Part shown: positions 59,122 through 64,000 of the stretch, one piece after another
Layout of the letters: each line of letters opens with the position of its first letter
Position numbering within the stretch: the stretch's first letter is position 1
Assembly (NCBI RefSeq): GCF_002968285.2
Contig: NZ_CP134400.1
Location: forward strand, 186,001-250,000
From: Mycobacterium sp. ITM-2016-00318
GTDB taxonomy: Bacteria > Actinomycetota > Actinomycetes > Mycobacteriales > Mycobacteriaceae
Reading direction: 5' to 3'
Length of the DNA: 64,000 bases
Made by a program: the position numbers and the translations under genes
The notes under the pieces: model-generated
Seen by the model: the letters and a program-made list of their open reading frames with translations, nothing else
The model's database searches: none
What the model was told of the DNA's origin: nothing

Positions 59122-59960
59122 AGCGCGGTGACGGTGCCCTTCAGGTGCGGCTCGCCCTTCTTGACGTCGCGCAGGTTCAGCTCCCAGCCGCCGTCGATCC
59201 GCTCGACGTACAGCCCGGCGTTGGCCGGGAGCACCACCGGCTTGGCGAACCGCACCGAGTACTTCACCGCACCCGGCAGCTGACCCTCGATGTTCGCGAG
59301 CACCGCTGCGGCGCTGAACATTCCGTGGGCGATGACGGTCGGAAACCCGAACAGCTTCGCGGCGATCGGGTTGGTGTGGATCGGGTTGTGATCCCCGCCG
59401 ATCGACGCGTAGTGGCGGATCTGGCCCGGCGTGATACGCAGCACGGCGTTCGGCGGCCCGAGCCTGGGTTGCTTCTCCTGCGGCGGCTTGGGCTCATCCG
59501 ACAGGCTGGTCCGCTGCTGGTGTAAAAACGTCGTCACCTGATGCCATGCGGTCTCGTTGCCGACCTTCACATCGGTGACGATATCGACCAGCAGTCCCTT
59601 GCGGTGCTCGCGCAGGTTCTCCGCATGCACCGCGACGCCGACGGTGTCGGTGACCGCGATCGGGCGGTGCTGTGTGATGTGGTTCTCGATGTGCACCGAA
59701 CCCATTGCGGCGAACGGGAAGTCGAAACCGGTCACCAACGCCATCACGGTCGGGAAGGCCAGCGCGAACGGGTAGGTGAGCGGCACCGTTGCGCCGAACC
59801 GCAACCCGGTGACGTTGGCGTAGGCGGCGACGTTGGCGGGGTCGATGGCGAGGTCGTCGACGGTCAGCGTGCGGTCGGGCAGCGAATCGCCACGGGGGAC
59901 GAACGGCAGTGCCCCGGCGGCCGCACGCAGCAGGTTCTTCAGCCCAGACGGTTGAGTCAC
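59118..59960 (-). CDS. htdX: (R)-3-hydroxyacyl-thioester dehydratase HtdX
   Basis: A 280-aa double hot-dog dehydratase acting on 3-hydroxyacyl thioesters. The MaoC signature is in the C-terminal half, IGGDHNPIHTNPIAAKLFGF near residues 185-205, with the catalytic Asp and His, followed by IAHGMFSAAAVL. GTG 59960 (VTQPSGLKNLL) gives exactly the length of M. tuberculosis Rv0241c. Two upstream in-frame options, GTG 59978 and TTG 59981, would overlap the fabG4 stop. It is transcribed with fabG4 (11-bp gap). Confidence 0.92.
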   Translation of the reverse strand: MTQPSGLKNLLRAAAGALPFVPRGDSLPDRTLTVDDLAIDPANVAAYANVTGLRFGATVPLTYPFALAFPTVMALVTGFDFPFAAMGSVHIENHITQHRPIAVTDTVGVAVHAENLREHRKGLLVDIVTDVKVGNETAWHQVTTFLHQQRTSLSDEPKPPQEKQPRLGPPNAVLRITPGQIRHYASIGGDHNPIHTNPIAAKLFGFPTVIAHGMFSAAAVLANIEGQLPGAVKYSVRFAKPVVLPANAGLYVERIDGGWELNLRDVKKGEPHLKGTVTAL

Positions 59961-59970
59961 GGTGATCAGC

Positions 59971-61323
59971 CTAGGCACCAAGCCAGGCCTGGCCGCAGAC
60001 CCGGATCGTGTTACCGGTCACGGCATTGCTGGCCGGGCTGGCGAAGTAGGCGATTGTCTCCGCGACGTCGACGGGCTTGCCGCCCTGATACAGCGAATTC
60101 AGTCGCCGCCCAACTTCGCGGGTGGCCAGCGGGATCGCCTCGGTCATCTTCGTCTCGATGAAGCCGGGAGCCACTGCGTTGATCGTGATGCCCTTCTCGC
60201 CGAGCTTCGGGGCCAGCGCATCGGTGAGGCCGATCATGCCCGCCTTGGTTGCGGCGTAGTTGGTCTGGCCGCGGTTGCCTGCTATGCCTGCCATCGACGA
60301 GAGCCCGATCACCCGGCCGTCCTCGGCCAGGGTGCCGTTGTCGGCGAGCCCCTCGGTGAGTTGCAGTGGCGCAAGGAGATTGACGGCGAGGACGGAGTCC
60401 CACCGCGACTCGTCCATGTTGGCCATCAGCTTGTCGCGGGTGATGCCCGCGTTGTTGACCAGGATGTCGAGCCGGCCGCCGTGGTGCTCGCGGATGTGTT
60501 CGGTGATCCGATCGACGGCGTCGGCGGCGGTCACGTCGAGGGTCAGTGCGGTGCCGCCCACCTTGGTCGCGGTGATGCCAAGCGGTTCGTGCGCTCCTTC
60601 GACATCGACGCAGACCACCTTCGCGCCGTCGCGTGCGAACACCTCGGCGATGGTGGCGCCGATCCCGCGCGCGGCGCCGGTCACGACGGCGACCTTGCCG
60701 TCGAGCGGCTTGTCCCAGTCAGCGGGCGGTGAGGCATCGGCCGGGCCGACGCGGAACACCTGCCCGTCGACGTAGGCCGACTTGCCCGACAGGATGAAGC
60801 GCAGGGTTGACTCGAGACCGGTCGCCGCGGGCTTGGCGTCGGGGGAGAGGTACACCAACGACACCGTGGCGCCGCGGCGCATCTCCTTGGCCAACGACCG
60901 GGTGAAGCCTTCGAGCGCCCGCTGCGCGATCTGCTCGTGCGGGCTGGCCGTTTCGTCGGGCGTCGTCCCGATGACTACGACGCGCCCCGACGGCCCGATG
61001 TTGCGCAACACCGGCGTGAAGAACTCGTACAGGCCCTTCAGTCCGGCCGGCTCGGTGATGCCGGTGGCATCGAACACCAGGCCGCCGAACGAGTCGGCCC
61101 AGCGGCCGCCGATGTTGTTGGACACCACGTCGTAGTCCTCGGCAAGCGCAAGCCGCATGGGCTCGACGACGCGGCCCTCCCCGCCGATCAGAAGGGAACC
61201 CGCCAGCGGCGGCTCCCCGGCACGGTAGCGGCGCAGCGTTTCGGGCTGCGGGATGCCGAGCTGTTTGGCGAGGAAGTTTCCGGGCGCCGAGTGAACGAGT
61301 TGTGAGTACAGGTCGGTAGCCAT
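59971..61323 (-). CDS. fabG4: High-molecular-weight 3-oxoacyl-thioester reductase FabG4
   Basis: A 450-aa two-domain SDR. The N-terminal half (about 1-200) is a flavodoxin-like Rossmann remnant. The C-terminal half (about 205-450) is the catalytic SDR, with [10 protein letters not shown] cofactor loop, [12 protein letters not shown], the Ser in [11 protein letters not shown], and the YAATK Tyr-Lys pair. Length agrees with M. tuberculosis Rv0242c (454 aa). It reduces 3-oxoacyl thioesters with NADH. It is the first gene of the fabG4-htdX operon and is divergent from fadA2 across a 46-bp gap with a perfect palindrome. Confidence 0.94.
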   Translation of the reverse strand: MATDLYSQLVHSAPGNFLAKQLGIPQPETLRRYRAGEPPLAGSLLIGGEGRVVEPMRLALAEDYDVVSNNIGGRWADSFGGLVFDATGITEPAGLKGLYEFFTPVLRNIGPSGRVVVIGTTPDETASPHEQIAQRALEGFTRSLAKEMRRGATVSLVYLSPDAKPAATGLESTLRFILSGKSAYVDGQVFRVGPADASPPADWDKPLDGKVAVVTGAARGIGATIAEVFARDGAKVVCVDVEGAHEPLGITATKVGGTALTLDVTAADAVDRITEHIREHHGGRLDILVNNAGITRDKLMANMDESRWDSVLAVNLLAPLQLTEGLADNGTLAEDGRVIGLSSMAGIAGNRGQTNYAATKAGMIGLTDALAPKLGEKGITINAVAPGFIETKMTEAIPLATREVGRRLNSLYQGGKPVDVAETIAYFASPASNAVTGNTIRVCGQAWLGA

Positions 61324-61332
61324 GGGGACGAA

Positions 61333-61348
61333 CTTACTCCAGAGTAAG
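61333..61348. promoter_or_regulatory. Palindromic operator between fabG4 and fadA2
   Basis: CTTACTC-CA-GAGTAAG, perfect 7-bp arms with a 2-nt spacer, is centred in the 46-bp divergent gap (10 bp from the fabG4 start, 21 bp from fadA2). It is well placed to control both genes. The size suits a TetR-type dimer. Confidence 0.65.
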
Positions 61349-61369
61349 AAGGGTGGGTACTATGGGTGC

Positions 61370-62668
61370 ATGGCTAGTGATACCCACCGACGGGTCGCAA
61401 TCCTCGGCGGCAACCGAATCCCATTCGCACGTTCTGACGGCGCCTACGCGAACGCCTCCAACCAGGACATGTTCACCGCCGCGCTCGGCGGACTGATCGA
61501 CCGCTTCGACCTGGCAGGCGAAAGGCTCGGCGCGGTCATCGGCGGCGCGGTGCTCAAGCACAGCCGCGACTTCAACCTGATGCGCGAATGCGTGCTCGGC
61601 GGCGCGCTGTCGTCGTACACGCCCGCCTTCGACATCCAGCAGGCGTGCGGCACCGGCCTGCAGGCCACCATCGCCGCGGCCGACGGCATCGCCGCAGGCA
61701 GATACGACGCGGCCGCTGCGGGCGGGGTCGACACCGCATCCGACGCCCCGATCGCTTTCGGCGACGACCTGCGCCGGGTGCTGCTCGGCCTGCGCCGGTC
61801 CAAGTCCAACGTCGATCGACTCAAGCTGGTCGGCAAGCTGCCCGCGGCGCTGGGTGTCGAGATCCCGGTGAACAGCGAACCGCGTACCGGAATGTCGATG
61901 GGCGAGCACGCGGCCGTCACCGCCAAGGAGATGGGCATCAAGCGGACCGACCAGGACGAACTGGCCGCGGCGAGCCACAACAACATGGCGGCCGCCTACG
62001 ACCGCGGCTTCTTCGACGACCTGGTCACCCCGTTCCTCGGGCTGTACCGGGACAACAACCTGCGTGCCGACTCGTCGGCGGAGAAGCTGGCCAAGCTCAA
62101 GCCCGTTTTCGGGGTGCGTTCCGGTGACGCGACGATGACGGCAGGCAACTCCACGCCGCTGACCGACGGTGCGTCGGTGTCGTTGCTGGCCACCGAAGAA
62201 TGGGCCGAGGCGCACGGGCATCCGGTGCTGGCGTACTACGTCGACGCCGAGACCGCGGCCGTTGACTACGTCAACGGGCGCGACGGCCTGCTGATGGCGC
62301 CGACGTACGCAGTGCCCCGGCTGCTGGCCCGAAACAACCTGAGCCTGCAGGACTTCGACTTCTACGAGATCCACGAGGCGTTCGCGTCGGTCGTGCTGGC
62401 GCACCTGCAGGCCTTCGAGTCAGAGGAGTACTGCAAGGAGCGTCTCGGCCTCGACGCGGCGCTCGGCTCGATCGACCGGTCCAAGCTCAACGTGAACGGC
62501 TCGTCGCTGGCGGCGGGTCACCCGTTCGCCGCGACGGGCGGCCGCATCGTGGCCCAACTGGCCAAGCAGCTCGCCGAGAAGAAAGCCGAGACCGGTAGGC
62601 CGGTGCGAGGCCTGATCTCGATCTGCGCCGCAGGCGGCCAGGGCGTCGCGGCGATCCTCGAGGCATGA
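61370..62668 (+). CDS. fadA2: Acetyl-CoA acyltransferase (thiolase) FadA2
   Basis: A 432-aa thiolase for the last step of beta-oxidation. The nucleophilic Cys is in QQACGTGLQA near residue 91, the His in YEIHEAFASV near 345, and the second Cys in SICAAGGQG near 420. The YEIHEAFA form is typical of the FadA2/FadI branch. ATG 61370 (MASDTHRRVAIL) was chosen; the in-frame sequence upstream is the operator region. It matches M. tuberculosis Rv0243 and forms a divergent pair with fabG4. A strong hairpin follows. Confidence 0.94.
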   Translation: MASDTHRRVAILGGNRIPFARSDGAYANASNQDMFTAALGGLIDRFDLAGERLGAVIGGAVLKHSRDFNLMRECVLGGALSSYTPAFDIQQACGTGLQATIAAADGIAAGRYDAAAAGGVDTASDAPIAFGDDLRRVLLGLRRSKSNVDRLKLVGKLPAALGVEIPVNSEPRTGMSMGEHAAVTAKEMGIKRTDQDELAAASHNNMAAAYDRGFFDDLVTPFLGLYRDNNLRADSSAEKLAKLKPVFGVRSGDATMTAGNSTPLTDGASVSLLATEEWAEAHGHPVLAYYVDAETAAVDYVNGRDGLLMAPTYAVPRLLARNNLSLQDFDFYEIHEAFASVVLAHLQAFESEEYCKERLGLDAALGSIDRSKLNVNGSSLAAGHPFAATGGRIVAQLAKQLAEKKAETGRPVRGLISICAAGGQGVAAILEA

Positions 62669-62727
62669 GAAAAATTCTGACGCGGCTGTAACGGCCCCGT
62701 TCAACGGATCGATACATGGGATAGCTC

Positions 62728-62767
62728 CGTGTTGTCGTCTGACCCCCCGACCCGACGGCAACACGGG
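62728..62767. terminator. Strong hairpin terminator between convergent genes
   Basis: Thirteen-nt arms CCGTGTTGTCGTC and GACGGCAACACGG pair with a single mismatch or G-U position around a 14-nt loop. It lies 59 bp after the fadA2 stop and just before the stop of the convergent transporter. There is no clear U-run, as is common in mycobacterial terminators. Confidence 0.7.
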
Positions 62768-62771
62768 GCGA

Positions 62772-63887
62772 CTACTTCGGCGGATCTTTCACCGCCTTGA
62801 TCGGCCCCGCCGTCGGCGGCGGGGCGAACAGGTTCCCGCGCACGCTGCCGCGGGCGGTCTGCACCGCCACCAGCCCCCACGTCCCGAGCAGTGCGACGTA
62901 GGCGACGGCGGCGGCGATCCGGAACGCGGGCAGCCCGGTGTGGATGGCCAGCTGCGTGGTGCCGGTGACGAAGGTCCCCACCGGAAACGTCAGGCTCCAC
63001 CAGGTCAGCGCGAACGGCATTCCGCGCCGCAGCGTGCGCACGGTCAACTGGGTGGCCAGCGTGATCCACAGCAGGGCGAAGCCCCACACCGGAACGCCGA
63101 ACAGCACCGCGAAGACGCTCATCCCGCTGGCAATGTCGGGGGCCACCGCCAGCGCGGCGTTCGAGCCGAGCAGGCCCGCCGCCGTGATGCCCTGGCCGAG
63201 CGGGCCGAGCACGATCCACAGCGTCGGGACCCGCGTTGTCCCCGACGTCCCGTACAGCGCGAGCCTGCTCCAGATCATCGTGATGATGATCACCGCCGCG
63301 ACCAGTGACAGTCCGAACATGGCGTAGCAGCCGTAGAGCATCGTCGTGCGGCCGCTACCCGGGGCCATGTGCGGGATCAGCAGGGCGCCCGTCGCCGCCG
63401 ACACCATCGGTGGCACCACGGGCATCAGCCACCCGCCGAACGCCGCATCCGGTTCGACGTTGAGCTGGGTGAACATCAGGTAGGGAATCGTCGCGGCGGT
63501 GAACAGTCCGCCGAGGGTGCCCGCTGACCACAACATCCAGGAGAGATCGACGGCCATCCGCTCGCCGATCAGGTCCTTGCCGGTCAGCAGCGCGCCCGCA
63601 CCGACTGTCATCAGCGCCATCGGCGCGGCGCCGTAGAAGTGGCTCATCTGCGGGTTGCGCGCATGGCTGCGCGCCACGGTGGGATGGCGCGCCCATTGCG
63701 CGGTCACCGCGATCACGAGCACCACAAGCAGTGCGGCGGCGACCACCCACACGATGTGCGAGAACCCCCGCAGCCCTGGCACGTGCACCGGCAGCGTGAC
63801 GCCTGCGGTGGCCACGATCCCGGTGCCCATCACCGAGGCGAACCAATTCGGTCCGAAGTTCTGCAGCCGGGCCAATTCGGTGGTCAT
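62772..63887 (-). CDS. TDT/SLAC1-family transporter (TehA-like)
   Basis: A 371-aa membrane protein with about ten hydrophobic helices and the family opening FGPNWFASVMGTGIVATAG near residues 11-29. The FGPNWF..GTG pattern is typical of C4-dicarboxylate/malic acid, sulfite or tellurite-resistance exporters of the TDT family. ATG 63887 (MTTELARLQ) was chosen over an in-frame start at 63905. I cannot assign the anion. It is convergent with fadA2 and divergent from a gene truncated by the window edge. It is not part of the Rv0243-Rv0244c order I know, so probably a lineage-specific insertion. Confidence 0.85.
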   Translation of the reverse strand: MTTELARLQNFGPNWFASVMGTGIVATAGVTLPVHVPGLRGFSHIVWVVAAALLVVLVIAVTAQWARHPTVARSHARNPQMSHFYGAAPMALMTVGAGALLTGKDLIGERMAVDLSWMLWSAGTLGGLFTAATIPYLMFTQLNVEPDAAFGGWLMPVVPPMVSAATGALLIPHMAPGSGRTTMLYGCYAMFGLSLVAAVIIITMIWSRLALYGTSGTTRVPTLWIVLGPLGQGITAAGLLGSNAALAVAPDIASGMSVFAVLFGVPVWGFALLWITLATQLTVRTLRRGMPFALTWWSLTFPVGTFVTGTTQLAIHTGLPAFRIAAAVAYVALLGTWGLVAVQTARGSVRGNLFAPPPTAGPIKAVKDPPK

Positions 63888-63926
63888 GGGGCAACATCGT
63901 GTCACGCACGTGCTTCGATGGGTCGC

Positions 63927-64000
63927 ATGCGAATGAGCCTCAACCTCGTCAGCGCCATCGGCGGCTCGCCAATCGATTCTCTGGTGGCGGCCCTCGCCAC
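63927..64000 (+). CDS. Truncated gene at the window edge
   Basis: An open frame begins at ATG 63927 or ATG 63933 (MRMSLNLVSAIGGSP) and runs off the end after about 24 codons. It is divergent from the TDT transporter with a 39-bp gap. Too little is present to identify the product. Confidence 0.4.
   Translation, partial: MRMSLNLVSAIGGSPIDSLVAALA

Noticed and set aside
1..64000. CRISPR arrays, prophage, insertion sequences, rRNA
   Set aside because: No regularly spaced repeats, transposase, integrase, phage structural gene or rRNA-like sequence was seen on reading the window.

Overview
The window is a GC-rich, gene-dense chromosomal segment of a mycobacterium, most likely a rapid grower (Mycolicibacterium type). 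The clearest evidence is a long run of genes in the same order as the Mycobacterium tuberculosis Rv0209-Rv0243 region: a paired GTPase-like locus, pckG, fadD4, an Rv0216-like dehydratase, lipC, an Rv0221-like acyltransferase, echA1, an Rv0223c-like aldehyde dehydrogenase, Rv0224c/Rv0225, pgfA/tmaT (Rv0227c/Rv0228), php, aftD, lpqI, a TetR, htdX, fabG4 and fadA2. The family assignments come from reading the proteins; no database search was run. I saw no tRNA, rRNA, insertion sequence, prophage or CRISPR array. The longest stretch without a gene is about 210 bp (24499-24708), and it holds candidate operators.

Layout. (1) 1-4540: two overlapping degenerate dynamin-like GTPases, then PEP carboxykinase and a terminator hairpin. 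(2) 4544-9819: a DUF3592 membrane protein, fadD4 plus an Rv0216-like dehydratase, and a convergent fused double acyl-CoA dehydrogenase. A nearly identical 14-bp motif precedes both lipid transcription units. (3) 9983-18719: a lipid hydrolysis and activation block (lipC-like esterase, wax ester/TAG synthase, esterase-adenylate cyclase fusion, lipO-like esterase, fadD12-like ligase, acyltransferase, echA1). A perfect KstR-type palindrome lies between the acyltransferase and echA1. (4) 18757-28256: a small acidic protein, arylamine N-acetyltransferase, a second fused double dehydrogenase with its halves in the opposite order, an AraC/DinB-like regulator with a DHFR-like reductase, a TetR with a 46-residue leader ORF, a beta-oxidation cassette (echA-fadE-maoC), and a small proline-rich secreted protein. 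(5) 28358-31897: aldehyde dehydrogenase, methyltransferase and glycosyltransferase. (6) 31894-34130: a DUF559 protein bracketed by a decayed inverted copy of its own 3' end, and a cytochrome P450. (7) 34168-46962: cell-envelope genes (Rv0226c-like, pgfA, tmaT, a lipoprotein, a compact operon of DUF2613 protein-aftD-php-acyl-CoA synthetase, and lpqI).

(8) 46970-55511 is the most interesting accessory locus. On the minus strand, in transcription order, it carries a non-canonical glutamine synthetase, an APC permease, a class III aminotransferase, a FluG-like amidohydrolase and an Orn/Lys/Arg-type decarboxylase, with three of the four junctions 35 bp or less or overlapping. Divergent from it is a class II glutamine amidotransferase-like protein overlapping an RpiR regulator. 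An AT-rich intergenic region with a palindrome and direct repeats separates the two arms. I read this as a candidate gamma-glutamylated amine pathway in which an EgtC-like Ntn hydrolase could do the job that PuuD does in the E. coli putrescine pathway; that is inference. (9) 55540-64000: a TetR, an O-methyltransferase facing an ABC exporter, htdX-fabG4 divergent from fadA2 across a perfect palindrome, a TDT-family transporter and the first codons of a truncated gene.
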